This document shows, in pieces, positions 46,014-54,614 of a DNA stretch of 64,000 bases. Numbering within the stretch: position 1 is the first letter of the stretch; every line of letters starts with the position of its first letter. The DNA is from Mesorhizobium sp. Root102 (GTDB taxonomy: Bacteria; Pseudomonadota; Alphaproteobacteria; Rhizobiales; Rhizobiaceae): the NCBI RefSeq assembly GCF_001425625.1, contig NZ_LMCP01000013.1:1-64000 (forward strand). Reading direction: 5' to 3'. The position numbers were made by a program, and so were the translations under genes. Under the pieces are notes generated by a model. The model was not told the DNA's origin. It ran no database searches and saw only the letters and a program-made list of their open reading frames with translations.

Positions 46014-46864
46014 ACTACCGCCACGCCTATCATGCGGGAAATTTCGCCGACGTCGTCAAACACGTCGTGCTGACGCGACTGCTCGAATATCTGAAGCAAA
46101 AGGACAAGGCGTTTCGCGTCATCGATACCCATGCTGGCATCGGCCGCTATGATCTGTCGTCGGTCGAAGCGCAGAAGACCGGTGAGTGGCAAGGCGGCAT
46201 CGGCAGGCTGATCGATGCCCCGTTTGCCGCACCGGTGGCGGCACTGCTTGCGCCTTATCTGGAGACGGTGCGGGCGCTCAACCCCGAGGGTGGCATCCAG
46301 AAATATCCTGGCTCGCCGCTGATCGCGCGTCATCTCATCCGCAAGCAGGACCGGCTGACAGCAATCGAGCTGCACCCCAAGGATGTTGCGAAGCTGAGGA
46401 CGCTCTTTGCCGGTGATTTCCAGGCCCGGATCATCGAACTCGATGGCTGGCTGGCGCTCGGCGCGCATCTGCCGCCGAAGGAAAAGCGCGGCCTGGTTCT
46501 CATCGATCCGCCGTTCGAGGAGGCGGGCGAGTTCGAGCGCCTCGTTGACGGGCTCACAAGGGCGCACAAGCGGTGGCCCGGCGGCATCTATGCGCTGTGG
46601 TATCCGATCAAGGACCGCAAGGCGATCATCGCCTTCCGCAAGGCGCTGAAGCAATCCGGCATCCCGAAGCTGCTCGACATCGAATTCGAGATCAGGCCCG
46701 CTTCATCGGAGCCCAGCCTCGACGGCAGTGGCCTGCTGGTGGTCAACCCGCCATTCACGCTGGAGGGTGAACTGCGTGCATTGCTGCCGGCTTTGCACAG
46801 ACTGCTTGCGGTGGGGAGGCCGGCGCACTGGTCGTTGGAATGGCTGGCCGGCGAGCAGGCTTGA
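46010..46864 (+). CDS. rlmJ: 23S rRNA (adenine-2030 N6) methyltransferase RlmJ
   Basis: 284 residues from GTG 46010. MNYRHAYHAGNFADVVKH is the unmistakable RlmJ start; DTHAGIGRYDL is the SAM loop, LIDPPFEE the catalytic DPPF motif, and SGLLVVNPPFTLE closes the fold. It methylates A2030 of 23S rRNA. It is followed by an intrinsic terminator. Confidence 0.95.
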   Translation: MNYRHAYHAGNFADVVKHVVLTRLLEYLKQKDKAFRVIDTHAGIGRYDLSSVEAQKTGEWQGGIGRLIDAPFAAPVAALLAPYLETVRALNPEGGIQKYPGSPLIARHLIRKQDRLTAIELHPKDVAKLRTLFAGDFQARIIELDGWLALGAHLPPKEKRGLVLIDPPFEEAGEFERLVDGLTRAHKRWPGGIYALWYPIKDRKAIIAFRKALKQSGIPKLLDIEFEIRPASSEPSLDGSGLLVVNPPFTLEGELRALLPALHRLLAVGRPAHWSLEWLAGEQA

Positions 46865-46908
46865 CGCAAGGTGTTCGGGAGTCGCCATTTCGGTACCAGG
46901 CGCGAAAA

Positions 46909-46942
46909 AGCCCGCGTTCCTGAGGGGTCGGGAAGGCGGGCT
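46909..46942. terminator. Intrinsic terminator after rlmJ
   Basis: AGCCCGC (46909-46915) pairs with GCGGGCT (46936-46942), extended by TTCC/GGAA inside. It is preceded by AAAAA and followed by CTTT, so it could act from either side. Confidence 0.7.
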
Positions 46943-47125
46943 CTTTAACGACCCAAGGCTCGCGCTCTCTGGATCCAGGTATCAACGTGCCGGAGCCATT
47001 CCGGTTCCACGCAAGTCCGGCTTTGGCCAAGGCAGTTTCAAACTGGGAAACCATTGTTTCCGCAACCGCTTGACCGCCGCCAAGCGAATCCGCACAGTGC
47101 GCGCAATCGACCTTGAGAGGCTGCC

Positions 47126-47578
47126 ATGACTCGCTTCGCCAAATCCGCCCTTGCCGCCCTGATTTCGCTCTGCACTCCACTCGCCGCGCCTCTCGGCGTC
47201 ACCCAGGCCGTGCAGGCCGCCGATCTTACGGTCTATTCCGATGAGGACAGCGGCGTCTGTGGTGAAGCCTGGGTGCTGAACAAGATCACCAGCCGCTTCT
47301 CTTACCAGGTGCATCACGTGCCGCATCTGCCGAACGTCCAGATCACCGATTTCCAGCGCATCCACCAGCACCGCTACCTGCCGGCCAACGACAGCTGGCC
47401 GATCGGCCGCCGCTACTGCGGCGCCACCGTCAGTCTCTCCGACGGCCGCGATCGCGCCATCTGGTACCTGATCGAGGAAGGCCAGGGTTTTGCCTCGATC
47501 GGCGACAACGTCGAATTCTGCGTCTCGGGTTTCGACCGCTGGATGGTCTACAACGGCCGTTGCCGCGTCCTGCGCTAA
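47126..47578 (+). CDS. Secreted hypothetical protein
   Basis: 150 residues with a signal peptide ending VQAA (about residue 32). The mature part has SGVCGEAWVLNKITSRFSYQ, HHVPHLPNVQITDFQRIHQHRY, RRYCGATVSLSDGR and a C-terminal FCVSGFDRWMVYNGRCRVLR; four cysteines could form two disulphides. Similar proteins are common in rhizobia and the set WYLIEEGQGFASIGDNVEFC looks strongly conserved, but no function is known to me. A strong terminator follows. Confidence 0.75.
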   Translation: MTRFAKSALAALISLCTPLAAPLGVTQAVQAADLTVYSDEDSGVCGEAWVLNKITSRFSYQVHHVPHLPNVQITDFQRIHQHRYLPANDSWPIGRRYCGATVSLSDGRDRAIWYLIEEGQGFASIGDNVEFCVSGFDRWMVYNGRCRVLR

Positions 47579-47608
47579 AACGCAGCTTTCCCGTTCCGAT
47601 CCTTTTTC

Positions 47609-47637
47609 GCGCCTGCGGCCTGATCGGCCGCAGGCGC
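47609..47637 (+). terminator. Strong GC-rich hairpin after the secreted protein gene
   Basis: GCGCCTGCGGCC (47609-47620) pairs perfectly with GGCCGCAGGCGC (47626-47637) around TGATC, a 12-base stem; a short CTTTCC follows. The preceding CCTTTTT suggests function from the other side too. Confidence 0.7.
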
Positions 47638-47661
47638 CTTTCCGTGTTGTGTTGACAGAAG

Positions 47662-48253
47662 ATGCCATCCGTCGTGACATCATCGCCTGCTTCCGACAAG
47701 CGTCAGCACGTCGTCGAAACGGCCTACGCGTTGTTCAAGCGCGCAGGCTTCCATGCCACCGGAATCGACCGGATCATCGCAGAGGCCGAGGTGGCCAAGA
47801 TGACAATGTTCGCCACTTTCCCAGCAAGGACGAGCTGATCGTCGAGGTGCTCGACTATCGCGCCAGGCGTTTTGAAAGCCAGCTTGACCGCCTCGCCCAA
47901 CAGGGCACCACGCCAGAGCAGAAAATTGGAGAGATTTTCGACTGGCATGAACGTTGGTTCCGCAGCCCGGATTTCCGTGGCTGCCTGTTCGCGGATGCGC
48001 TGGCCGAGTTCGGTGTTCCCGGCATCCGGTTTTCAAGGCTGTGGCGAGGCAGAAGAACGGCCTCAAGCGGCATATGCGGTCGATCCTCGAAGAGGTGATG
48101 CCGCGCGGCCGCGCCGAGAGTGTGGCGGCGACACTGCTGATGCTCATCGAAGGTGCGACCTTGCTGGCACAGATGGGGCAGGCGGACATCGCCATTCGCG
48201 ACGCCCGCAAGGCGGCCCTGGGCATCATCGCCGCCTCGCGCAGGCCGCAATGA
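47662..48253 (+). pseudogene. TetR family regulator interrupted by two frameshifts
   Basis: The first frame from ATG 47662 encodes KRQHVVETAYALFKRAGFHA, TGIDRIIAEAEVAKMTMF, a TetR helix-turn-helix. The frame then breaks near 47811; HFPSKDELIVEVLDYRARRFE continues in another frame up to about 48020, and VFKAVARQKNGLKRHMRSILEE follows in a third frame to the TGA at 48251-48253. Adding one C at each break restores a normal TetR of about 197 residues. So this is either a decayed gene or two base-calling errors. The stop overlaps the start of the EamA gene (ATGA). Confidence 0.8.
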
Positions 48254-49064
48254 GCCCGTTGGTCATCGGGCTCGCGCTGTTTGCGGCGATCCTGCACGCA
48301 ACCTGGAACGCCTTCCTGCGAACGGGAGTCGACAGGCTGTGGACCGTCACAGTCATGAGCTTTTCCAGTACGGCGCTTGCCATTCCCTTCGCCATGTTTC
48401 ACGCCCTTCCGGCCGCACAGGCGGCCTGCCTGCAGGTCGGCTACAGCGTGTTTCTGGTGGTCGCCTACGGATATGGCGAGCTGGGACAGGTCTATCCGAT
48501 CGTTCGCGGCAGCGTGCCGGTGCTTGTCACGCTTGGCGGATTTTTCCTCGCCAACCAGCAGCTCACCATCCGCAGACCGTCGGCGTCGCGCTGGTCGCCC
48601 GCGGCATCATGGGTCTCTCGCTGGGAAGGGGAAGAGCCTCCACCACACCGATCCTCTATGCGCTGGCAACGGGAGCGATCATCGCCGCCTATGCGACCGT
48701 CGATGCGATCGGCGTTCGCGCGGCGGGAAATGCCGGCGCCTATACTGCCGGGGTTCTGCTGATCTACGGCGCCTTGCTGCCGGCGACCTTCGTCGCCTGC
48801 CGCGGCCGGCTAACTGTCGAGCCGCGGGCGCCGGAAACTTGGAAGGCGCTGGGCGGCGGCCTGTTCGCGATCTTGGCCTACGGCGTCGTGGTCGCGGCCT
48901 TCGCGCTTGGACCGGCCGGCCCGATCACCGCGATCCGCGAAACCAGCGTCGCCTTCGCGGCCTTCGTCGGGCGCCTGTTCCTGGGCGAGATGCTGACGCC
49001 GCGGCGGGTCGGCGCCTGCGCCATCGTCGCGCTCGGCGCCGTCTGCCTCGGCTATCAGCCGTGA
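48250..49064 (+). pseudogene. EamA/DMT-family transporter with one frameshift
   Basis: ATG 48250 begins MSPLVIGLALFAAILHATWNAFLR, with FGELGQVYPIVRGSVPVLVTLGG-type DMT features, up to LANQQLT at about 48570. The rest, QTVGVALVARGIMGLSLG through RRVGACAIVALGAVCLGYQP, is in another frame. One extra C around 48571 (CACCATCC to CACCCATCC) restores a single ten-helix permease of about 270 residues. It would export small metabolites or drugs. Its overlap with the TetR gene suggests that regulator controls it. Confidence 0.8.
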
Positions 49065-49167
49065 CGAAAATGCGCATCACGAAGATCCTGAATTTTCCTG
49101 ATACCGCCGACAGGCAAACTGGCTAATCTGAACGCCCGAGAGTAACAAATCACTTTCGGGAGTCTTT

Positions 49168-49782
49168 ATGGACCTTGCCACCATCCTTGCCTTCGCGGCT
49201 GCCTTCTTCGTGTTCGCTGCCAGCCCCGGACCGGACAACATGACGATTGTCGCGCGCACGATCTCCAGCGGCGCCGCCTCGGGTATCGCCCATGGCGCAG
49301 GCACGGTGGTTGGCATACTCATCTTCCTGATCCTCGCCGCCTTCGGCCTGTCGATCATCGCCGCCAAGATGGCGATCGTCATGACGGTACTTCGTTATGG
49401 CGGAGCGGCCTATCTGATCTGGATGGGCATCAGGCTGTGGACCGCCGTGCCCGTCGTGCCGGAACTGCAACCCGTCTCCGGACGGCGCGGGCTGCTGACG
49501 ATTTTTGCCACCGGCATCGCGCCCAATCTCGGCAATCCGAAAATGCCGTTGTTCTACGTTGCGCTGCTGCCGAACCTGGTCGGCGCATCGCTCAACGCTG
49601 GTCATCTCGGTGTGCCGATGACGGTGATCCTGGCCGTCGAGGTTGTGGTGATTGGCGGCCATGTCATCCTCGCCGGTCGCGCCCGCGGCCTGTTGCGCAC
49701 GCCGAAGATCGTGCGCCGGGTGAACCGCGCGGCGGGCGGTGTGATGATCGGTGCCGGCGTTGCCGTGGTCGCCACACGCTAG
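49168..49782 (+). CDS. LysE/RhtB family exporter
   Basis: 204 residues with about six hydrophobic helices. The N-terminal FVFAASPGPDNMTIVARTISSGAASGIAHGAGT is the LysE signature, and APNLGNPKMPLFYVALLP the second conserved segment. Such proteins export amino acids or homoserine-type compounds. It is 100 bases after the EamA gene. Its stop codon is followed directly by a palindromic repeat. Confidence 0.9.
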   Translation: MDLATILAFAAAFFVFAASPGPDNMTIVARTISSGAASGIAHGAGTVVGILIFLILAAFGLSIIAAKMAIVMTVLRYGGAAYLIWMGIRLWTAVPVVPELQPVSGRRGLLTIFATGIAPNLGNPKMPLFYVALLPNLVGASLNAGHLGVPMTVILAVEVVVIGGHVILAGRARGLLRTPKIVRRVNRAAGGVMIGAGVAVVATR

Positions 49783-49785
49783 CAG

Positions 49786-49844
49786 TTCCAGGAAAGGTGT
49801 GAGCCGGTTTTCCCGGGAAAAGCGCATAGCGCTTTCCCCTGGAA
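49786..49844. repeat. Palindromic repeat after the LysE-type gene
   Basis: TTCCAGG (49786-49792) and CCTGGAA (49838-49844) are the ends; inside, GGGAAAAGCGC and GCGCTTTCCC form a second stem. It begins three bases after the stop codon. The sequence is of a type seen many times in rhizobial genomes, different from the elements at 4340 and 56678. Confidence 0.7.
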
Positions 49845-49877
49845 TTGCGTCAGACCAAAGAGATGGAGCCGGTTCTG

Positions 49878-50189
49878 CTATTTTCTGCGCGGCGCCGCGT
49901 CAGCCTGATCGAGAACTTTGCGCAGGAACGCGGCGTGGCCGCGGAACGCGCGCCGGCCGCTCGTCGTCGCCCTGACGCGCGTCTGCGGTCGGCGCCCAAC
50001 GAACAGCTTCTCGATATCGACATAGCCGGCCCTAGCCAGCGTATCGAGATGCGCGCCGAGATTGCCGTCGGTGACGTCCATGATGGCCTTCAACTGGCTG
50101 AAGTCCAGCGTTTGCCGCCTTTCCAGCATGTTCAGGGCGGCCATGATCCTGAGCCGTGTGCTCTGATGGATGATTTCATCGGCACTCAT
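49878..50189 (-). CDS. Winged-helix transcriptional regulator (ArsR/MarR-like)
   Basis: 103 residues. IIHQSTRLRIMAALNMLERRQTLDFSQLKAIMDVTDGNLGAHLDTLARAGYV is a winged helix with recognition helix NLGAHLDTL. The C-terminus is basic (RTTSGRRAFRGH). In relatives this small regulator is usually followed or preceded by a gene for a membrane protein of the same operon; none is visible here. The upstream inverted sequence AGTAT-N10-ATACT (about 50290-50309) might be its operator. Confidence 0.8.
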   Translation of the reverse strand: MSADEIIHQSTRLRIMAALNMLERRQTLDFSQLKAIMDVTDGNLGAHLDTLARAGYVDIEKLFVGRRPQTRVRATTSGRRAFRGHAAFLRKVLDQADAAPRRK

Positions 50190-50738
50190 CAGTCAACTCC
50201 GATGCGGCCGAGGTCGCTGCCGTGGGGGCTCGGCAATCTCGAACGGCGACAGCGCTGCTTGATCCTGTGCGATCGACATCGAAGCACTCCAGTATCCCGT
50301 GCAGAATACTCTGCGATGTAGAGTTGTCTGTCAATTCGCGCGCAAACGGGTGGTGCGATCGTGCTTGACAAGGTGATGCAGCGATCGGCCATCGGATGGC
50401 AGTATAGATCGTCTGCTTGCACGAGATGATCGCGCCGATGAAGCAGCGGGTCACGATGTCATCGGCCGAAGATCGATGCGCAAGCTGCTGACTGATCTTC
50501 AGAGCTTCACCGGAGGAACGGTCTCGCAGGGTGTAGAGAATGTCTGTGGCACACTCTAGGCAATGGTCGAAGATCAGCAGCGGATCTTTGCGACGATCAG
50601 CACGATCGTGTGCGATCCGTAACCAAAATTTAAGCTGCAGAAATCAGTCTGTTGCTTCGCTGGCTAGCAAGCCGCGAGTCAGATATGCATGAGCGCGCCG
50701 GGTCATTACGGCCATCGGCACAACGGAAGGGGCATCGC
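50190..50738. other. Long intergenic region, GATC-rich, no convincing gene
   Basis: About 550 bases between the winged-helix gene and the Ala/Lys-rich gene. GATC tetramers are frequent, including GATCAGCAGCGGATC and GCACGATCGTGTGC (near-palindromic) around 50573-50617. Open frames lack ribosome binding sites and recognisable protein features. It may be decayed coding sequence or a regulatory region. Confidence 0.4.
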
Positions 50739-51203
50739 ATGGCTAAGCAGTCATCCAAAGCGCCGGCGTCCAAGGCACCGGCAAAGAAAGCACCCGTAAA
50801 AGCAGCAACGGCGAAGGTCGCAGCTGCAGTGAAGAAAGCAGCACCTGCTGCCAAGCCGAAGGCGGCCGCGCCGAAGGCAAAAGCAGCACCGGCAAAGAAG
50901 CCGGCAGCAAAGGCCGCTGCAAAACCGGCAGTGAAGAAGGCGGCACCTGCCAAGGCAGCGGCAAAGCCGGCTGCGAAGGCGGCACCGGCCAAGAAGCCAG
51001 CTGCGAAGGCTGCGGCAAAACCCGCAGTGAAGAAGGCAGCACCCGCCAAGAAGCCGGCTGCGAAAGCTGCACCTGCCAAGAAACCGGCAGCGAAGGCTGC
51101 ACCGGCAAAGAAGGCGGCGGCAGCGAAGTCTTCAGCACCGGTGAAGAAAGCGGCACCTGCGGCCAAGCCGAAGGCAGCACCCGCGAAGGCCGGCAAGAAG
51201 TAG
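50739..51203 (+). CDS. Ala/Lys/Pro-rich histone H1-like protein
   Basis: 154 residues starting MAKQSSKAPASKAPAKKAP (ATG 50739, AAGGGG upstream). Almost the whole chain is built from KKAAPA, KKPAAKAAPA and KPAVKKAAPA units. It is very basic and should be disordered, like the tails of eukaryotic histone H1 and bacterial AlgP/Hc1-type proteins that coat DNA. The repeat units vary in synonymous and non-synonymous ways, typical of slippage and drift. DNA binding is inferred from composition only. Confidence 0.8.
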   Translation: MAKQSSKAPASKAPAKKAPVKAATAKVAAAVKKAAPAAKPKAAAPKAKAAPAKKPAAKAAAKPAVKKAAPAKAAAKPAAKAAPAKKPAAKAAAKPAVKKAAPAKKPAAKAAPAKKPAAKAAPAKKAAAAKSSAPVKKAAPAAKPKAAPAKAGKK

Positions 51204-51494
51204 TCGCGTCTTCCCTCGCTGGGGGCGTGCCGAGACAGTCAAGGGCGGGTGCCTGACAGGCGCCGCACTCGCTGTTTGGTCACTTGGAAGGCGAGAACAG
51301 AGGCGGATGGAGGATATCTTTTCGCAGCTCCCAGGACTTCGCCATAGGGCGAAGTCCGGTGGGGCTTGGTCCGCGTCAACGATGGCGGATCAAATCTCGG
51401 CGCGAAGCTTTTTCAGTCTTTGTTGTCGACCAGCGATCCGCGTGCCGCCACTGTCTGCGCGGCAAGGACTCCGGGTCGGCTGCCTGATGGTGAA

Positions 51495-51955
51495 GTGACT
51501 TTGGAGCTCACGATTCGCGGAGCAAACGAGGATGATGCGGAAGCCGTGAGCCGCGTGATCCTGGCAGCTCTGCGACAGACCAATGCGAAAGACTACTCGC
51601 AAGACATCATCGCTCGTGTGGAGCAGAGCTTCAGCCCATCCGCTGTCTCTGTGCTTTTGAGGAAGCGGAGGGTTTCTGTCGCGGTTGTGCGTGGCAGGAT
51701 CGTTGGAACAGCCAGCCTCGATGGAAGCATTGTTCGATCCGTCTTTGTGGATACTGAACTGCGAGGCCATGGTATCGGCAAATGACTTATGGCGGAGGTT
51801 GAGGAAGCGGCGCACGCGGGGTGGTGTCACCGTGCTGACCGTGCCGTCCTCGGTGACGGCAGAGCCATTTTACGCCGGGCTTGGATACAAGCCGGTTCGC
51901 GACAGCTACCATGGTGATGAACGCGCCATCATCATGGAGCGTTCGCTAAACGGCC
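51495..51955 (+). pseudogene. Broken GNAT acetyltransferase
   Basis: From about GTG 51495 the frame gives ELTIRGANEDDAEAVSRVIL, then SVAVVRGRIVGTASLDGSIV and VFVDTELRGHGIGK, the acetyl-CoA loop. An in-frame TGA follows at 51783-51785, where relatives have Arg (CGA). LMAEVEEAA continues after it; the rest, RGGVTVLTVPSSVTAEPFYAGLGYKPVRD, is in another frame. So there are at least one nonsense and one frameshift lesion. The right end is approximate because the shifted frame has no stop before the next gene. Confidence 0.75.
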
Positions 51956-52072
51956 CCTGGTCAACGACGCTGATACATGTCGCTCGCTGGCGGCCGGGTT
52001 TTCCGCTTCTGGCCATTGCTCGATCGCGCCTGATCGGTCAACACTGCCCGCCTGCAAAACAGGAACCCTATC

Positions 52073-52669
52073 ATGCCCAGACTGCTCTATGCGTCGTCTT
52101 CTCCCTACAGTTCCAAGGTACGAATGGCAGCAGCCTATGCCGGCATCGCCGTCGATCTGGTGCCGATCAAGACCGAGGAGAAGCCGGCCGACTTGATGAT
52201 CGCCAACCCGCTCGGCAAGATCCCGGTTCTGGTGCTCGACGACGGCCGCTCGATCCACGACAGCCGCGCCATCACCCAGCACCTCAACCGGGTTTCGAAG
52301 AGCGCGCTTTTCCCGCGCAATCCCGACAAGCGGCTCGAGGCGGAAGTGCTGGAGGCGTTGGCGGACGGCATTTGCGACTGCGCGCTGTCGATGGTCTATG
52401 AACGGCGCACGCGGCCTGAGGAGATGGTCTACCAGCCCTGGCTCGATCGCCAGTGGTCAAAGATCACGGCGGCACTCGATCTGCTCAACGCCAACCCGCC
52501 AAAACTGCCGAAGAAGATCACTGCCGGCCAAATGGCGCTGCGCGCCTGCCTTGGCTATCTCTCGCTGCGCTTTGCCGGGAAATGGGAGAAGGGTCGCGCC
52601 CGACTGACACGGTGGGCAGCGCGCTTCGACGAGAAGTTTCCAGAGTTGAGGCCGTGCATTCCCGGGTGA
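52073..52669 (+). CDS. Glutathione S-transferase family protein
   Basis: 198 residues. The thioredoxin-like N-terminal domain begins MPRLLYASSSPYSSKVRMAA; the cis-Pro is in GKIPVLVLDDG and the glutathione-contacting Ser in IHDSRAITQHL. A helical C-terminal domain follows. The catalytic residue is probably one of the serines in SSPYSSK. It may detoxify electrophiles, but the substrate is unknown. An intrinsic terminator lies 62 bases downstream. Confidence 0.88.
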   Translation: MPRLLYASSSPYSSKVRMAAAYAGIAVDLVPIKTEEKPADLMIANPLGKIPVLVLDDGRSIHDSRAITQHLNRVSKSALFPRNPDKRLEAEVLEALADGICDCALSMVYERRTRPEEMVYQPWLDRQWSKITAALDLLNANPPKLPKKITAGQMALRACLGYLSLRFAGKWEKGRARLTRWAARFDEKFPELRPCIPG

Positions 52670-52722
52670 TCGATTGATCACCTGGGGTGACCGATCGGAT
52701 TCCCCGCGTGATCACTCGGGCA

Positions 52723-52754
52723 CAAAAAAAGCCGGGCGCGAGGCCCGGCTTTTT
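52723..52754. terminator. Bidirectional terminator between GST and outer-membrane barrel genes
   Basis: GCCGGGC (52731-52737) pairs with GCCCGGC (52743-52749) around GCGAG. Seven A residues before and TTTTT after make it active for both convergent genes. The core is nearly the same as that at 10417-10437. Confidence 0.9.
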
Positions 52755-52774
52755 CGTGTCGTGGCTTGAACGAC

Positions 52775-53437
52775 TTAGAACTTCATACCAACGCCGAAGG
52801 TGACGCGATTGTCGGTGGCCTTGACCTTGCCGATACCATCGAAGCTCTTGCTGCCGAAGTCGGTGTAGCGGTACTCGACACGGCCGAAGACATTGTCGGT
52901 CAGCTTGATGTCGGTGCCGAGACCAGCCGTCCAGCCGATCATCGTGGCGCGGTCTGTGCCGTATGTGGAATCTTCCACCTTCAGGCTCCTGCCGGCGAGA
53001 CCGCCGGTGCCATAGAGCAGGATTTCCGGGGTCACGGCATAGCCAAGACGGGCCCGCAGCGAGCCTTCGAAGCCGGCCTTGGAATTGACGCCGGAATCGT
53101 CGCCCTTGACGCCGTTGTAGCCGAGTTCGGCTTCAGCACCGTAAACGAAGTTCTCCTGCTGCCACTGATAGCCGCCGAAGACGCTGCCAACGAAGCCCTT
53201 GGTGCCGACGTCAACGTTGTCGACACCCAGATCCTTTTCTTTGGTATGGCCGCTGAAGCCATAGCCGACGTTGAGACCGGCATAGGGGCCGGCCCACGAC
53301 GCGACAGGAAGTTCAGCAATCGGCGCGGGTGCCGGGGGCTCTTCGGAAACGACGTCCGCGGCATAAGCGGTTCCGCTGAGGGCGAAGAGCCCGAGCGCGA
53401 CGGCCAACGGCCGTGCGAATTTGAGATTGGCTTGCAT
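52775..53437 (-). CDS. Outer-membrane beta-barrel protein (Omp25/Omp31-like)
   Basis: 220 residues with a signal peptide ending ALSGTAYA (residue 26). WAGPYAGLNVGYGFSG starts the barrel, FGGYQWQQENFVYGAEAELGY and RVEYRYTDFG are typical strands, and the chain ends in Phe (GVGMKF) as outer-membrane proteins do. Such barrels are abundant surface proteins in Brucella and rhizobia and tie the outer membrane to the cell wall or bind hemin. The stop lies 20 bases from the shared terminator. Confidence 0.92.
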   Translation of the reverse strand: MQANLKFARPLAVALGLFALSGTAYAADVVSEEPPAPAPIAELPVASWAGPYAGLNVGYGFSGHTKEKDLGVDNVDVGTKGFVGSVFGGYQWQQENFVYGAEAELGYNGVKGDDSGVNSKAGFEGSLRARLGYAVTPEILLYGTGGLAGRSLKVEDSTYGTDRATMIGWTAGLGTDIKLTDNVFGRVEYRYTDFGSKSFDGIGKVKATDNRVTFGVGMKF

Positions 53438-53849
53438 TGTTCTTTACTCCTTAAGCCACAGGACACAGGCTTGTTTCTCACGATCGCCATCTACCCGTCC
53501 GGGGGGTGAAACGGATCTGGCGTTCGTCGGTTCCAAATGTCGTGTCAAAATGCGGCTGAAGCGAACCTGAACTTGGGTCATTACCCGGCGCGAATGAGGC
53601 GGAACCTTGACGTTGCATCTTCGCAACAGCGAAATGGCAGGAGCCGTTCCATGCTGCGCCGCACACCGCTTGGTGCAAGGAGTCCAGCGTCCTATATTCC
53701 GCTCGGTGGCTTTGAGTCAAAGACGAGTCGGGACGCCCAACCGGCCATTTCGCCACAATGCTGCCCAAGGTGCGAACGCCATTTAACGCATGCCGGGCCA
53801 TATTTCGCCGGCACCGTGTTTTCGGGCCGAAATTGAGGATTGACACCAT
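53438..53849. other. Intergenic region between divergent barrel and SDR genes
   Basis: About 410 bases. GGAGTAAAG just upstream of 53437 (minus strand) serves the barrel gene. Open frames exist on both strands but none shows recognisable protein features. No strong hairpin or repeat was noticed. Confidence 0.4.
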
Positions 53850-54614
53850 ATGAGCAGAGCCACTGCCACCGCGCTGGTGACGGGCGGGGCCAAACGGGTC
53901 GGCAGGGCGATCGTCGAGGATCTCGCCGCACACGGTTTTGCCGTCGCCATCCATTGCAACCGCTCGCGTGTCGAGGCCGATGTGTTGGCTGCCGCAATCA
54001 TCGCCAGCGGCGGCCGCGCTGTGGTGATCGCGGCCGACCTGACTGATATGGATGCCGTCGGCGATCTCGTCGGCCAGGCGCAAGCAGCGCTCGGACCGCT
54101 CTCGCTGCTGGTCAACAATGCGTCGCTGTTCGAGGACGATTCGGTTCTGGACTTAGACTGGCGGGCCTGGGATCGGCACTTTGCCGTTCATGTGAAGGCG
54201 CCGGCGCTCCTGGCGCAGAACTTCGCCCGGGCGTTGCCGGAAGGGCAGGAGGGCCTGATCGTCAATATGATCGATCAGCGCGTCTGGCGGCCGACACCGC
54301 GATATTTCTCCTACGCGCTTTCCAAGTCGACACTGTGGACAGCCACCCAGATGATGGCGCAGGCGCTCGGCCCTCGCATCCGCGTCAATGCCATCGGTCC
54401 GGGGCCGACCTTGAAGAACGCGCGCCAGGACGACAGCGATTTCGCCGCGCAGGTTGACGGCTTGATCCTCAAGCGCGGCCCGGAATTGCCGGAATTCGGC
54501 GCCACAATCCGCTATCTCTGGGAAGCGCGCTCGGTCACCGGCCAGATGATTGCGCTGGATGGTGGCCAGCATCTTGCGTGGCAGACGCCCGATGTGACAG
54601 GCATGGCGGAATGA
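53850..54614 (+). CDS. SDR oxidoreductase, pteridine-reductase-like
   Basis: 254 residues. [10 protein letters not shown] (11-20) is the cofactor loop, followed by the NADPH-type HCNRS. The catalytic positions are Asp142 (VNMIDQRV), Tyr155 and Lys159 (YALSK): an Asp in place of the usual Ser is what pteridine reductases (PTR1/FolM) have. [11 protein letters not shown] follows. It may reduce dihydropterins or dihydrofolate. The stop overlaps the uvrC start (ATGA). Confidence 0.85.
   Translation: MSRATATALVTGGAKRVGRAIVEDLAAHGFAVAIHCNRSRVEADVLAAAIIASGGRAVVIAADLTDMDAVGDLVGQAQAALGPLSLLVNNASLFEDDSVLDLDWRAWDRHFAVHVKAPALLAQNFARALPEGQEGLIVNMIDQRVWRPTPRYFSYALSKSTLWTATQMMAQALGPRIRVNAIGPGPTLKNARQDDSDFAAQVDGLILKRGPELPEFGATIRYLWEARSVTGQMIALDGGQHLAWQTPDVTGMAE

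Noticed and set aside
48377..49126. 249-codon frame overlapping the EamA gene
   Set aside because: It is a shadow frame of the EamA coding sequence, rich in Arg, with no membrane helices.
50739..51203. Possible CRISPR-like or minisatellite array
   Set aside because: The short repeats are irregular, in frame and code for KKAAPA units; there are no constant repeats with unique spacers.
51685..52401. Plus-strand frame of 238 codons spanning the GNAT remnant and the GST start
   Set aside because: Its first third is the shifted C-terminal part of the GNAT gene. The rest runs out of frame through the GST gene.
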